Notes: generated from the sequence alone by a model not told the origin. Positions 1 to 9,369 are shown, numbered from the stretch's first letter. The stretch: 43,367 nt of DNA from an uncultured Myxococcales bacterium (GCA_945875805.1 CAMCLY010000007.1:1-43367); one strand, 5' to 3'. A program made the numbers and translations.

Positions 1-28
1 CGGGCGAGCACATAGCGGGCGGCCAAGA

Positions 29-57
29 GGCCGTATGCGCCTGCGGCGCATAGGCCG
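29..57. repeat. nested palindrome of the TAT/ATA hinge family (copy 1)
   Basis: Inner arms TATGCGCC (34-41) and GGCGCATA (45-52) close on a TGC loop. They are wrapped by GGCC (29-32) and GGCC (53-56), with an unpaired G at 33. What may be the right half of another copy (CACATA followed by GCGGGC) lies at 10-20 and resembles the right half of the copy at 43099-43147. See the finding on the whole family. Confidence 0.75.
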
Positions 58-226
58 ATACGCAGGACTTAGTGAGCCGAAGAGACGTTTTTTAACACGT
101 CTCTTGGCGATCAAGTTCGCGCCCAATAAGAAGTGGAACTGTTATCATTCAACCACTCGCCATTCCCCGATTTCCTGTTATAATATGCGTTGCGCCTTGC
201 GCGCCCTTGGCACAGGAGTGACGGTT

Positions 227-767
227 ATGGCGGAGAAACGAAAATACCCCATCGCGGGAACTGATTTTTTTACCAAAATTGTGGATGAACATGGCTATTA
301 CATCGATAAGACCGATGTGATTCCGTGGCTTCTTTCGCGCTCGAAACAGGTCGTTCTCTTCACGCGCCCGCGCCGCTTTGGCAAATCGACGATGATGTCG
401 ATGTTCAAGGCGTTTTTTGAATATCGAATCGACCGCTCCAATATTGAATCGAATATAGAATATGGTTCCGGGCGTTTGGATTTGGCCGTTTGGCGAAAAG
501 ACCGCGCGTATCTATTGAAACTAAAAAGTATATCTTTATCGGAACTTAAAAAATCAAGATAGATAAAGTATATACAGATGTCGATTCAGCCACGGATGAT
601 GAGAAATTGCGCATTTGTACACGATTGAAAGCGCTTTTTTGTGAAGCCTTGCAATAGATTGAAGATCGACAATATGTAGAAGGATTTATACAACGCCATC
701 CCGATGTAAAAATTATATATTGTTATGGGTTGGCGTTCTGTCGACGGTGGGTAGAAAACTCGATGAG
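227..767 (+). pseudogene. decayed AAA-ATPase-like / DUF1703 nuclease gene
   Basis: The ATG at 227 follows an AGGAG ribosome site (214-218). The first 80 or so residues match the start of the AAA-ATPase-like family (PF09820), which usually carries a C-terminal PD-(D/E)XK nuclease domain (DUF1703). The opening YPIAGTDFFTKIVDEHGYY and the RPRRFGKST phosphate-binding stretch are visible. The reading then jumps straight to GSGRLDLAV, which belongs near the C-terminal nuclease domain, so most of the gene (normally about 500 residues) is missing. The frame stops at 562. Further on, another frame still encodes the family's last segment (EALQ-stop-IEDRQYVEGF up to YGLAF), with a Q codon turned into TAG. 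Internal deletion, frame loss and a nonsense codon make this a pseudogene. Such genes are often multicopy in anaerobes. Their function is unknown. Confidence 0.75.
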
Positions 768-792
768 GGGGGAGGGTGTTCTCCAAACGGGT

Positions 793-1959
793 TTATTCGT
801 ACAGGCAGGCGTTATAGTCGGGATTGATTTTCCATCCGCAGAATCCCTCGATGCAAGCGCATTCGCGCGGGAACTGATTGTGGCATGTGATATCGCGTTC
901 GACGGAGGCGGTGGCCTTGTTGTCGATACGGACGGTACCTTTCATTTGTGCGATGGATTTGAGGGCATCGACGGCGTCATTAAGGGTTTCATTTTGTGTA
1001 TGGTTGTCGATGACGAGCTCAAATTGTCCGTCTTCGATGTTTTTTGGGGGGATGGCGGAGGCGACGACTTCGTTTCCGACGATGAGCAGAATGATTTCCC
1101 CTTTTTCGGTCCATTGTCTGAAGGTGTCGACGACAGTGTCGTCGAGTTTTGCCGAGACGATCAGGTCGCCGTTGTCGACGCGCGTGGAGATGGATTTCCA
1201 GAGGCGGACTGAGATTCTTTGACGTTTGTCGACGGGCCAGAGCCTGAGGGCGGGCTGTTTGTCGAAAATGACGTCATAAGCCCAGAACCGTTCGATGTCG
1301 TCGTCGTCCGAGATGCGAATGTTTTTGATGTCGGAGAGTTGTGTCCATGCGTTTCTGATGTCTTCTTTGGAGAGAATGTCGCCCGCGCGAATGAGTTTTT
1401 CGATGAGTTTTCCGGCGCCTTTCATCGTTTTGAGTGTCATGTCTCTGTCTTTGGGCGAGAGGGCTTCGAAGGCGGTTTGGGTATGCAGGTTGGCTTTGGG
1501 ATGGAGTTTTGCGAATCCGGAGTGATTGAGCCCTTGCAGGGCCTGTTCGACGCGGAGTCTCTGTGCCTGCGAGGCCTGGAATGACAGGGTCCACAGTCCT
1601 GCCGAATATCCTCCGATTCGTATGGACTCGGACTCGCTGAGGGTGAGCTGGTCGGCGACGAATTTTTTGATGACGGGAATGTCGGTGGGATCGTCGATGG
1701 CGAGGACGATTCGGTGGTCGCAAAAATCGGGTTCAGGCATGGCGCGGCACATGGTGCCGTGGCATCCCGTGACGAGGCAGTCGCTGTCATTGGAACACTG
1801 GTTGGCCATGACGGTACGCGTTTTGGCGACCTGGGCCTCGTATTTGGCGAGTTTTTCGTCGTCGTCGTCATGGCATCCGTGGATGGCCAGTGAACCGAGC
1901 GCGATGGTGGCGGTCAAGGTGAGATGGCGAGCGATTTTGCGTGCATGGCGATGCAACAT
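793..1959 (-). CDS. exported lipoprotein with split cysteine cluster and SecDF-P1-head-like domain
   Basis: A 388-residue protein. The start at 1959 is chosen because AGGAG sits just upstream and it gives a lipoprotein signal ending AIHGC (Cys about 29). Directly after it come five closely spaced cysteines (CSNDSDC, GC, MC, FC). The last 35 residues hold five more, ending in the FCGWKINPDYNAC pattern. This resembles the eight-cysteine-cluster lipoproteins of Deltaproteobacteria, but here the two halves are separated by about 300 residues. The middle contains a stretch (VGNEVVASAIPPKNIEDGQF onward) that looks like the SecDF P1 head fold, which is also found outside SecD. It lies downstream of the dnaK-like gene on the same strand, after a hairpin. 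The role is unknown. Envelope localisation is well supported; the domain names are tentative. Confidence 0.7.
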   Translation of the reverse strand: MLHRHARKIARHLTLTATIALGSLAIHGCHDDDDEKLAKYEAQVAKTRTVMANQCSNDSDCLVTGCHGTMCRAMPEPDFCDHRIVLAIDDPTDIPVIKKFVADQLTLSESESIRIGGYSAGLWTLSFQASQAQRLRVEQALQGLNHSGFAKLHPKANLHTQTAFEALSPKDRDMTLKTMKGAGKLIEKLIRAGDILSKEDIRNAWTQLSDIKNIRISDDDDIERFWAYDVIFDKQPALRLWPVDKRQRISVRLWKSISTRVDNGDLIVSAKLDDTVVDTFRQWTEKGEIILLIVGNEVVASAIPPKNIEDGQFELVIDNHTQNETLNDAVDALKSIAQMKGTVRIDNKATASVERDITCHNQFPRECACIEGFCGWKINPDYNACLYE

Positions 1960-1976
1960 GTTTCTCCTGTATACAG

Positions 1977-2005
1977 AAAGGGCGCGGCATGAAGCCGCGC
2001 CCTTT
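1977..2005 (-). terminator. 12-bp stem-loop between dnaK-like gene and lipoprotein gene
   Basis: A perfect 12-bp inverted repeat, AAAGGGCGCGGC/GCCGCGCCCTTT, with a 5-base loop. It lies 22 bases past the dnaK-like stop and just before the next start. There is no strong U-run, so it may be an attenuator or an mRNA-stability hairpin. A short palindrome CTGTATACAG (1968-1977) follows it. Confidence 0.5.
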
Positions 2006-2027
2006 GTATCAACGCGATGGCTTGGAA

Positions 2028-3572
2028 TTAAATTCTTTTTTTGGCTTCTTCGAGTTGTTTTCCAGAGAGTCCGACGGTGCCCTGAAGGACGAGGGTTTTG
2101 ACGGTGCCGGTCTGTCGTTCGATGCCCTGAACGCTGACGACGCCGTCGGCGTCGATGCAGAACTCGACTTCGATACGGGGTTTTCCTGCGGGCATTTTGG
2201 GGATGTCTGACAGGATAAACGTTCCGAGGTTTGCGCATTCGCTGGCTTTTTTGGAATCCCCCTGGACGATGGCGATGCGGACGATGCTCTGGTTATCCTC
2301 GGTGGTGGTGAAAATTTTGGAGGCTTTTGTGGGGATGGAGGTATTTCGTTCGATGATGGTGGAGACTTTGTCGCCGGCGGTTTCGACGCCGAGGTTGAGT
2401 GGGGTGACGTCGAGTAGGACGACTTCCTCGATGTCGCCGGCGAGGATGCCGGACTGGACGGCGGCGCCGAGAGCGACGGCTTCGTCGGGGTTGACGCCGT
2501 GGCTTGCCTTTTCGCCAAAGAAATTTTCGACGAACGCGCGGATGCACGGCATACGGGTCATGCCCCCGACGAGGAGGACTTCGTCGAGGTCTTCGGTGGT
2601 GAGTCCGGCTTCGGTGAGGGCATCCTGGCATGGCGGTGCGAGTTTTTCGACGAGCGGACGGATGAGATCTTCAAGCTGCGTCCTGGTGATGTCGAGCGCC
2701 AGGTGGACGGGCCCGGCGGGCCCGATGGCCAAAAACGGCAGGTTTACGCTTGTTTCGGTGAGGGTGGAGAGTTCGCATTTGAGCGATTCTGCGGCCTCTC
2801 TCACGCGCTGCAGGGCCATTTTGTCGTGTGTGATGTCGATGCCGGTTTCGTCTTTGAAGGTCTGAATCAGGGTGTTCTGGATGAGATTGTCGAAGTCATT
2901 TCCGCCCAGGTGGTTGTTTCCTGCCGTGGCGAGGACCCTGAACGCGCCGGAATTGCATTGCAGGATGGAGACGTCGAACGTTCCGCCTCCCAGGTCGAAC
3001 ACGGCGACGTATCCGGTGGTGCGCTTGGCGAGTCCAAAGGCGAGGGCGGCAAGGGTGGGCTCGTTGACGATGCGCTGGACCTCAAGTCCGGCGAGCTGGC
3101 AGGCGTCTCGCGTGGCCTGTCGTTGCGCGTCGTTGAAATAGGCGGGGACGGCAATGACGCATTGAGTGATCGCTTCGGAGCAGTAACTTTCGGCGCATTC
3201 CTTGAGTTTGCTGACGATCATGGCGCTGATTTCCTGCGGGCTGTAGCTCGTGTTGTCGATCTGGACCCACGCATCGCCCGTGGCGCTTGGCACGACGTGG
3301 TAGGGCAGGTGTTTGGCGAGTTCCACGACATCGTCGTCGTTGGCGCGCCGTCCGATAAGGCGCTTGATGCTGAAAATTGTGCGTTCCGGATTGATCGCAG
3401 CCTGTCTTTTTGCGTGGACGCCCACATGCCTCTCGCCTTTTGACGTAAAAGCGACCATGGACGGTGTCGTGCGCTGGCCTTCGCCATTGACGATGACAAT
3501 GGGGTCGTTGTTTTCGATAATCGAAATACATGAATTCGTCGTACCAAGATCAATCCCAACGATTTTACTCAT
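2028..3572 (-). CDS. DnaK/Hsp70 paralogue lacking the C-terminal lid
   Basis: A 514-residue Hsp70-family ATPase chaperone. The ATG at 3572 (MSKIVGIDLGTTNS) has GGGGA about ten bases upstream and is preferred to the GTG at 3587. Visible are the phosphate-1 motif GIDLGTTNS, the AVPAYFNDAQRQAT segment, the phosphate-2 motif FDLGGGTFDVS, the adenosine motif VLLVGGMTRMP, the linker VVLLDVTPLNLG and a complete beta-type substrate-binding subdomain. The protein ends at LSGKQLEEAKKRI, where the alpha-helical lid (about 90-130 residues in standard DnaK of about 610-640) should begin. No dnaJ or grpE is nearby. It is probably a specialised paralogue beside the housekeeping dnaK. Substrates may exchange faster without a lid, but that is inference. 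The missing lid is a normal stop, not an obvious frameshift. Confidence 0.9.
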   Translation of the reverse strand: MSKIVGIDLGTTNSCISIIENNDPIVIVNGEGQRTTPSMVAFTSKGERHVGVHAKRQAAINPERTIFSIKRLIGRRANDDDVVELAKHLPYHVVPSATGDAWVQIDNTSYSPQEISAMIVSKLKECAESYCSEAITQCVIAVPAYFNDAQRQATRDACQLAGLEVQRIVNEPTLAALAFGLAKRTTGYVAVFDLGGGTFDVSILQCNSGAFRVLATAGNNHLGGNDFDNLIQNTLIQTFKDETGIDITHDKMALQRVREAAESLKCELSTLTETSVNLPFLAIGPAGPVHLALDITRTQLEDLIRPLVEKLAPPCQDALTEAGLTTEDLDEVLLVGGMTRMPCIRAFVENFFGEKASHGVNPDEAVALGAAVQSGILAGDIEEVVLLDVTPLNLGVETAGDKVSTIIERNTSIPTKASKIFTTTEDNQSIVRIAIVQGDSKKASECANLGTFILSDIPKMPAGKPRIEVEFCIDADGVVSVQGIERQTGTVKTLVLQGTVGLSGKQLEEAKKRI

Positions 3573-3729
3573 CTTTGTTATCCCCACTTTAAGCGGCTCA
3601 ATCTGCTTCCGGATGTATTGCCGTCAAAAAAAGTCATACGCGAGGCGTGAACAGCCCTGTCCAAGCGGCGAGTTTATCTACCATTTTGGGGAGATAATAA
3701 AAAGTTGTAAAAAGCTGTGTGCGCTCCGC

Positions 3730-3796
3730 TATCCGCTCTTTGAGCGGATACGCGTCGCAGGCCGTCCTATCCGCCTTTGGCGGATACGTCCGGCCT
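3730..3796. repeat. two nested palindromes of the TAT/ATA hinge family
   Basis: First copy: TATCCGCT (3730-3737)/AGCGGATA (3743-3750). Second copy: TATCCGCC (3768-3775)/GGCGGATA (3779-3786), inside AGGCCG (3759-3764)/CGGCCT (3791-3796). Both have C after ATA, so they share one polarity. They fill most of the 226-base gap between the dnaK-like gene and uvrC and may act as the 3' hairpins of uvrC. Confidence 0.75.
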
Positions 3797-3798
3797 TT

Positions 3799-5688
3799 TT
3801 ATTGTCCGAGCCACTCCAGGATTTTGCGCGCCATGTCGAGACTGACGCCTGCGGTTTTGGCGATATTTTCGGGGTTCTGACGGGCGATTTCGCGCGTGCT
3901 GCCATATTTTTGCATGAGGCGCGCCTTGCGCTTTGGCCCGATGCCGTCGATATCGTCGAGTTTATTGTGCAGCCGCGCGTCATCGCGTTTTTTTCTGTGA
4001 AATCCGATGGCGCGTGCGTGGGTTTCGTCCCGGATATGGGCCATGAGCAGGATTTCGTCGCAGCTCTGGTCCAGGATGAGGGGTTCTGGTTCATCGGGGT
4101 AATAGAGGCGTTCCGGGGAATGCTCGACCGTTTTTTGGGCGTAGGAATCGGACTGCACTCTGGCTTTTCCGATGCCCACAATGTCAAAAGCGCCGAGCAT
4201 TCCCGCGGATTTGACGGCATCGCATACGGCGTGCACCTGTCCGTGTCCGCCGTCGATGAGCAGGAGATCCGGCATTTCGCAGAAACTACGTTCGTAAGGG
4301 CGGATGTCGTTTTCGTCGGGGTTTTGGATGAGGTAGCGCAGTCGTCGCGAGAGGACTTCGTTGAGGCTTCCGAAGTCGTCCTGTCCCGAGGTGGTGTTTA
4401 CTTTGAAGGTTCGGCATCGCGAGGTATCGAGCCTTCCCTCGATAAAGACGACCATGGCGGCGACGATTTGTTCTCCCTGCATGTTTGAGATGTCGTAACA
4501 CTCGATGCGGTGTGGGTAACGCGTCAGGTGCATGGATTTCTGCACGCGTTCGAGGAGGGCTTCTTCGCTGGTGCGTCTCTGGACGAACTGCTGGTGTGCG
4601 TTGGCGTATGCGGTCGCCATGAGTTCGCTTTTGATGCCGCGTTGCGGCATGGTGACGGTGATTTTCCGTTGTGCGAGGTCTCCGAGGGTGGTGGTGAGGA
4701 GTTCCGCGACGGGGGCAAACATGGGGTCGATGAGGATTTCTGAGGGGAAGTTCTCGAACGTCTGATAGTGGTGCACCATGATTTGGCAGAGGATGTCTTC
4801 GATGGCGCTGAGGTTGTCGCGGGCTTCGTAGGCCTGGAGGTGCTGGAGGCGTCCACCTCTGACGAGCATGACGACGAAGGCGCGGAGCTCCGGGGTGCCG
4901 TCGCACGCCCAGAAATCCTGGTTGACGGGAGATTTTTGGACAATTTTCTGGGATTCGCAGACGGTCTCGACAGCCCTGAGTTGGTCTCGATAGCTGGCGG
5001 CCTGTTCAAAGGCGAGGGCCTCGGAAGCGTCCATCATGCGTTGGGTCAGGCTTTGTCTGAGGGTGTCGAATTTTCCGGACAAAAAGAGTTCGGCGTCTCG
5101 GCAGTGCTGGAGGTATTCCTCGTGGTTGCACTGGAGGACGCATGGGCCTGGACAACGGTGGATTTCGTACTGCAGGCATGGGCGGACGCGGTTTTTGAAG
5201 ACGGCCTCGCGGCAAGTTCTCAACATGAAGTGCCGGTTGAGGACGGCCAGGGTGGTGCGGCATGCCTGTCCGCTTGGATAGGGTCCAAAATAGTGCGCCC
5301 CGTCTTTTCGGCGTCGTCTGACGATTTCGACGCGCGGCCATTCTTCGCGCATGTCGATGCGCAGCTGGGGCATGTCCTTGTCGTCTTTGAGGATGACGTT
5401 GAACCTGGGCCTGTAATTTTTGATGAGTCCGGCTTCGAGGATGAGGGCTTCGCGTTCGGTCGTCGTGATGATGACGTCGATGCGTCCGAGGAGATCGCCC
5501 AGTTGGGAGACGAAAGCCCGATCGTCGTGTCCCGAAAAATACTGGCTGACGCGTTTATGGAGGTTTTTGGCTTTTCCGACGTAGATGACCTGATCGCGGG
5601 TGTCCTTCATGATGTAGACGCCGGGATCGTGGGGTATTTTGGATAGCGCGGCTTCGTGGTCGAATTTGGGGGGAGGATTGGATGACAT
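3799..5688 (-). CDS. uvrC: excinuclease ABC subunit C
   Basis: A 629-residue UvrC, the dual-incision nuclease of UvrABC nucleotide excision repair. It has an N-terminal GIY-YIG nuclease (PGVYIMKDTRDQVIYVGKAK), a Cys-rich linker with RPCLQYEIHRCPGPC, and a UVR motif around QRMMDASEALAFEQAASYRDQL. The UvrC homology region follows (ECYDISNMQGEQIVAAMVVF), then the RNase-H-like domain with LLLIDGGHGQ. C-terminal helix-hairpin-helix motifs (IDGIGPKRKARLMQKYGS) complete it. The start at 5688 fits the family's usual N-terminus; the longer open frame upstream reads through intergenic hairpins and is rejected. Length and motif order are normal, so it should be functional. Confidence 0.97.
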   Translation of the reverse strand: MSSNPPPKFDHEAALSKIPHDPGVYIMKDTRDQVIYVGKAKNLHKRVSQYFSGHDDRAFVSQLGDLLGRIDVIITTTEREALILEAGLIKNYRPRFNVILKDDKDMPQLRIDMREEWPRVEIVRRRRKDGAHYFGPYPSGQACRTTLAVLNRHFMLRTCREAVFKNRVRPCLQYEIHRCPGPCVLQCNHEEYLQHCRDAELFLSGKFDTLRQSLTQRMMDASEALAFEQAASYRDQLRAVETVCESQKIVQKSPVNQDFWACDGTPELRAFVVMLVRGGRLQHLQAYEARDNLSAIEDILCQIMVHHYQTFENFPSEILIDPMFAPVAELLTTTLGDLAQRKITVTMPQRGIKSELMATAYANAHQQFVQRRTSEEALLERVQKSMHLTRYPHRIECYDISNMQGEQIVAAMVVFIEGRLDTSRCRTFKVNTTSGQDDFGSLNEVLSRRLRYLIQNPDENDIRPYERSFCEMPDLLLIDGGHGQVHAVCDAVKSAGMLGAFDIVGIGKARVQSDSYAQKTVEHSPERLYYPDEPEPLILDQSCDEILLMAHIRDETHARAIGFHRKKRDDARLHNKLDDIDGIGPKRKARLMQKYGSTREIARQNPENIAKTAGVSLDMARKILEWLGQ

Positions 5689-5714
5689 GGGTGAGGGTGA
5701 ATCCGGAAAAAGAA

Positions 5715-5784
5715 GCGGCCGCGTATGAACCGGAGGTTCATAGCGGCCGCGGGGCGGCGTATCCGCCTTTGGGCGGATAGCCGC
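5715..5784. repeat. two nested palindromes of the TAT/ATA hinge family
   Basis: The clearest example in the window. GCGGCCGC (5715-5722), an unpaired G, TATGAACC (5724-5731), loop GGA, GGTTCATA (5735-5742), GCGGCCGC (5743-5750). Directly after it come GCGGC (5754-5758), an unpaired G, TATCCGCC (5760-5767), loop TTTG, GGCGGATA (5772-5779), GCCGC (5780-5784). Both copies have G before TAT. They lie between uvrC and the gene upstream of it. Confidence 0.85.
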
Positions 5785-5815
5785 GCCACAGGCTGAGCAA
5801 AGTGCGTGGGTGAGA

Positions 5816-7207
5816 TTACTTTTTTTCGATCCATTCGCGGACGGCCAGAAATTCGGAATCGAGGGCTTGGAGTCTGTATTTGTCGGGGTCCCATGCGACA
5901 CCGACTTTGAAGGCGGCGAGGGCGAGGGATTCGTCGTGCATCTGGATGGCGTGGTCGAGGAAATCGTATCGAGCGTTTCCGGCTTTGGACCAGAGGAGGT
6001 CGAGTTTGTCGACGAGGAGTTTTGCGGTGGCGGCGGCGGAGGGAGGCCATGTGGCGGCGGCGGCGAGGAGTTTGTCGAGTCCGTCTTGTGCGAGGATGAA
6101 GGGGATGGCGTCTTTTTGGATTTCCGGGCGCATGGCGGTCATGGAGAGGGCGTAAGTTTTTTTGCCGCTGAGGGCGTCGATGAGGCGGTCGCGCATGTCG
6201 TCTTTGTTTTGGATGGGCTGGAAGAGGGTCTGGACGGGATTTTCAGGGATATTGAGTTCGTTCCATCCGAGGAGGGAGAGGAGGACGGCGAAGAGGAGTT
6301 CGGGTTCTTGGGCTAGGTTGTCGTTGGCGATTTCGGCGATGAGTGAGGCGTCTTCCCATGAGATGGCGAAGTTTCCGTCGCGCCCGGAGACGGGGTTTGC
6401 GCTGAGGGCCCAGACGAAGCGTTCCCAGTCTTCCCGGTCGATGCTGTCGAAGGAGTCGAGGTAGAGCAGGATTTGGGAGATGTAGCTTGGGACGGGATAT
6501 CCGGAGCGTCTCATGAGGGTGGCGAGGGCGAATTTGGCGAGGTCGCACAAATCGTCGTCGGGCATGATGAGGGTGGCGCAGTAGCAGACTTCGCCGATGA
6601 AGCCCTGTGTGGCCATGAGATCGAGCGGGGTGAGTTCGTACCTTGCGGCGAGGGACTCCAGGTGGTCGAGCTGCATGGGGTTGAGGTGCATGGCGAGTCG
6701 TTTCTGGGCGATGATTTCGACGCGTTCGCGGCATTCTTCGGGGAGTTCGTCGAGGATGTCGTTAAAGAGGACGCGGTCTTTCTTGTCGGTTGGGATGTAG
6801 AACGGCTGATTGCTCTGCGGGTTGAGCCAGTCAATGGGTTTCCATCCGGGGATGTTGAACTCGAAGCCATCGACTTCGAGGGCGTCGGCTTCGATGACGT
6901 CGGGTTCTTCGTGGGCGTTGAGATCGACGGTGTTTTGGGCAGCCGTGTGGTTTTTGTACTGATTCATGAGTCCCGAGAGCATGGGGTTGTTGCTGACGAT
7001 TTGCTGGAACATGGGATTGTTCATGCTTTCAGCGATTTGTTTCTGCATTTCCGGGGTTTTGGCCATCTTGTCAATTTGCCCCAGCAGTTCGGGGTGCTGA
7101 AATATCTCGCCGATGAAGGCGAAGGGATTGCTCTTGAACTTTTCGATGCCTCCGAGTTTGTTCATCATGTCGAGGATCATCGATTCCATGTTATTTTCGT
7201 CAGCCAT
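5816..7207 (-). CDS. conserved hypothetical protein with STI1-like N-terminal region
   Basis: 463 residues, preceded by a GGAGA ribosome site, with no signal peptide or membrane segment, so probably cytoplasmic. Residues 45-85 are rich in Met, Asn, Pro and Gln, in a spaced pattern (TPEMQKQIAESMNNPMFQQI, then NNPMLSGLM). That pattern resembles the STI1/heat-shock-binding repeats of Hop and ubiquilin, which bind Hsp70 or client proteins. The rest is acidic and helical, with many Trp and Leu, and resembles no family I can name. It sits upstream of uvrC and two genes from the dnaK-like gene, on the same strand. A link to the lidless chaperone is possible but is inference. Hypothetical otherwise. 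Confidence 0.7.
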   Translation of the reverse strand: MADENNMESMILDMMNKLGGIEKFKSNPFAFIGEIFQHPELLGQIDKMAKTPEMQKQIAESMNNPMFQQIVSNNPMLSGLMNQYKNHTAAQNTVDLNAHEEPDVIEADALEVDGFEFNIPGWKPIDWLNPQSNQPFYIPTDKKDRVLFNDILDELPEECRERVEIIAQKRLAMHLNPMQLDHLESLAARYELTPLDLMATQGFIGEVCYCATLIMPDDDLCDLAKFALATLMRRSGYPVPSYISQILLYLDSFDSIDREDWERFVWALSANPVSGRDGNFAISWEDASLIAEIANDNLAQEPELLFAVLLSLLGWNELNIPENPVQTLFQPIQNKDDMRDRLIDALSGKKTYALSMTAMRPEIQKDAIPFILAQDGLDKLLAAAATWPPSAAATAKLLVDKLDLLWSKAGNARYDFLDHAIQMHDESLALAAFKVGVAWDPDKYRLQALDSEFLAVREWIEKK

Positions 7208-7404
7208 ATTGTCTCCGAACTAAGGGGTGAACGTTGCCGGAACGTCATTTCCGGGGGTGTGCAGAATGCAGGAAATTCGCACAGAACGGTCGAAATTGCA
7301 AGGTTGGCGGAAGGGCGTTTTGTATGCCCGTGGATGTGGTGGTATAGACATGCGGCGTTGGGGGCAATAGGGCCACGTTTGAGAAAGGGTGTAGAGGAAC
7401 AGTC

Positions 7405-9369
7405 ATGGGCTTGAAAACGGGGATTGTGCTTGGTGTGATATCGATGTTTCTGGGCGGCATGGCGTATGGCGAGGATGGCATTTTGTACAGCTATACGCGC
7501 ACCGGTGGGTCGGAGTATGCGATCATGCCCGTGAACGGCGAAGTGGGGGACGGCAGTGCGGCATCGTTGTTTGAGGCGCTGAAGCGTCGGAAACTCCCGA
7601 CGTATGGTTCGACGCGTTATGAGGCGTCACGAAACCGCGTGGTGATTGACAACACCAAGTGTGGGTATGGTTCGGTGATTCTTGCGGAGGTGGGGGAGAC
7701 GTTTCGCGCGCACGGGGCGCGCGTGCCGCAGGGGGAGTGTGGAGGTCAGGTGTTGCCCGACCCGACGGGGCGTCTGACGCATTTTGTGGCGGTGGTGCCG
7801 TTGTGGCGTGCGCTGTCGATGAAAGGGATAACCGAACCTGCCCTTGTCGATGTCGGCGGCACGTACATGGGGGTCGAGGCGTACCGCGCGGCGGTGGCGC
7901 GTCGTGACAAGGCGCTGATGCAGGCGGTCGAGGCCGGGCTCAACGATCCGAATGGATTTGTGCGCGCGGGGATGATGCAGGGGATGCTCTTTCAGAAGTT
8001 TCCGAATGCCGAAAAGCGCGTGGCCCGCGAACTTGGATCGCGCGAGGAATCGTCGGTGCGCGGGGCGATGGAGGCGTTGCTTGGCGCGCGCGACAAGGGG
8101 ATTGTGTCGCAGCTGCTGAGCGCGCTAAAGGCGCCAGGCGAGGTGGGGCTTTCTCGCGCACAGATTGCGATTCGAGCTGTGGATTCTGGGGTTCGCGAGG
8201 CGGCCGTGCTGATTTTGCTCGGGTCTTCGGAGGATGTGTGGTTTGAGAGGGCGCGCGCGGTGGCGCTCGAATCGGGGGTGCCGTTTTGGGCGCATTTTGC
8301 CGAGTTGGTGTCGTCGGCGACGCCGGCACATGCGCGCGTGCTTACCGAAATGATGATGTCGAGCGGTCATGCGTCGGCACTCGCGTCATGGCTTGACGAT
8401 TCGGATGGCGGGGAGAATGCCCAGGCGGTGGCGGATGCCGCGTGTCGCAGTGAGGATGCCGTGTTGCGTCGGGCCGCGTTTGGCGTGCGTCTGGTGAGTC
8501 CCGACAGCGTTGTGGCGTTTGAGGCGCTTGACGGGTTGCGGCGTGAACCTGGCGGTCTTGCGTCGTATGGCGTGCGCGGCATGGCGAGTCCTCACGACTG
8601 GATTGCCGCCGAAAGTGCGGCTGCCGTGGAGGATGCCGGCGTTTGTACGATTCTTCCAAAACGCGCGCTTCTGCCCGGTGTGGCGGAACGTTTTGGCGTG
8701 GTGTGGCGTGCTCAGGCCTGTGAGTCCGTCCGGCCCGGCGCGGCCGGGCTCAAATCCGATGTATGGCCGAAAGTCCGCACGAATCCTGACGAATTGGTGT
8801 CCGTGCTGACGCCGCTGGCGCTGGATGCAAACGCCGCGGTGCGTCGCGATGTGGCCTATGCGACGCGCTGGATCGGGGAGTCGGGGGACAGCCTGCGTTC
8901 GGTACTGCTCAAAGACTCGGACGACCTCGTCGTGACTGCGCTCGTCGCCCAGCTCGTCCGTCATCCTTCGGTATCGTTGCCCCTGGTCAAGGAAGTGATT
9001 GCCCGTGCCGAACGTTCGCCTCGCGTTGCCGTCCTGGCTTTGTATGCCCTCCCGCGCGTGATGCAGGAAAAAACGGCGCAATCGGTGACGGCATTTGCGG
9101 GCAACGAAATGTTTGACGGGGACATGTCGGTCAGGATTGCCGCCATCCGCGCGTTGAGTGAAATCGGGAGCGCATCGCGCGACCCCGTGGTGGTGGACAA
9201 TGCCGTGACGTCGCTAGCCCTGACGGCCCAGGATGCGTCGCCGGAAATCGCGACCCACACGTTGATGGGGCTGGCGCGGATTCGCGTGGCCTCGGCGCAG
9301 GACATTGTCGAGCGTGCAAAAGACGCGCAACCGGAGGTTTATGCGCGGGTGCGCGCGCTGTATCCGTAG
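7405..9369 (+). CDS. secreted HEAT-repeat protein
   Basis: 654 residues. The ATG at 7405 follows AGAGGA. The first 22 residues form a Sec signal peptide (GIVLGVISMFLGGMAYGE), so the protein is exported. After about 170 residues of unrecognised N-terminal sequence, the remainder is a run of Ala/Leu/Val-rich helical pairs of 30-40 residues, such as MQAVEAGLNDPNGFVRAGMM and VRIAAIRALSEIG. This is typical of HEAT or armadillo-like solenoids that mediate protein contacts. No catalytic motif is visible. It is divergent from the preceding minus-strand gene and followed by the palindrome-filled gap to 9677. Function unknown; probably periplasmic scaffolding. Confidence 0.75.
   Translation: MGLKTGIVLGVISMFLGGMAYGEDGILYSYTRTGGSEYAIMPVNGEVGDGSAASLFEALKRRKLPTYGSTRYEASRNRVVIDNTKCGYGSVILAEVGETFRAHGARVPQGECGGQVLPDPTGRLTHFVAVVPLWRALSMKGITEPALVDVGGTYMGVEAYRAAVARRDKALMQAVEAGLNDPNGFVRAGMMQGMLFQKFPNAEKRVARELGSREESSVRGAMEALLGARDKGIVSQLLSALKAPGEVGLSRAQIAIRAVDSGVREAAVLILLGSSEDVWFERARAVALESGVPFWAHFAELVSSATPAHARVLTEMMMSSGHASALASWLDDSDGGENAQAVADAACRSEDAVLRRAAFGVRLVSPDSVVAFEALDGLRREPGGLASYGVRGMASPHDWIAAESAAAVEDAGVCTILPKRALLPGVAERFGVVWRAQACESVRPGAAGLKSDVWPKVRTNPDELVSVLTPLALDANAAVRRDVAYATRWIGESGDSLRSVLLKDSDDLVVTALVAQLVRHPSVSLPLVKEVIARAERSPRVAVLALYALPRVMQEKTAQSVTAFAGNEMFDGDMSVRIAAIRALSEIGSASRDPVVVDNAVTSLALTAQDASPEIATHTLMGLARIRVASAQDIVERAKDAQPEVYARVRALYP

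Noticed and set aside
730..1212. Plus-strand open frames opposite the Cys-cluster lipoprotein
   Set aside because: They are antisense readings of a high-GC gene with a clear signal peptide and ribosome site on the minus strand.
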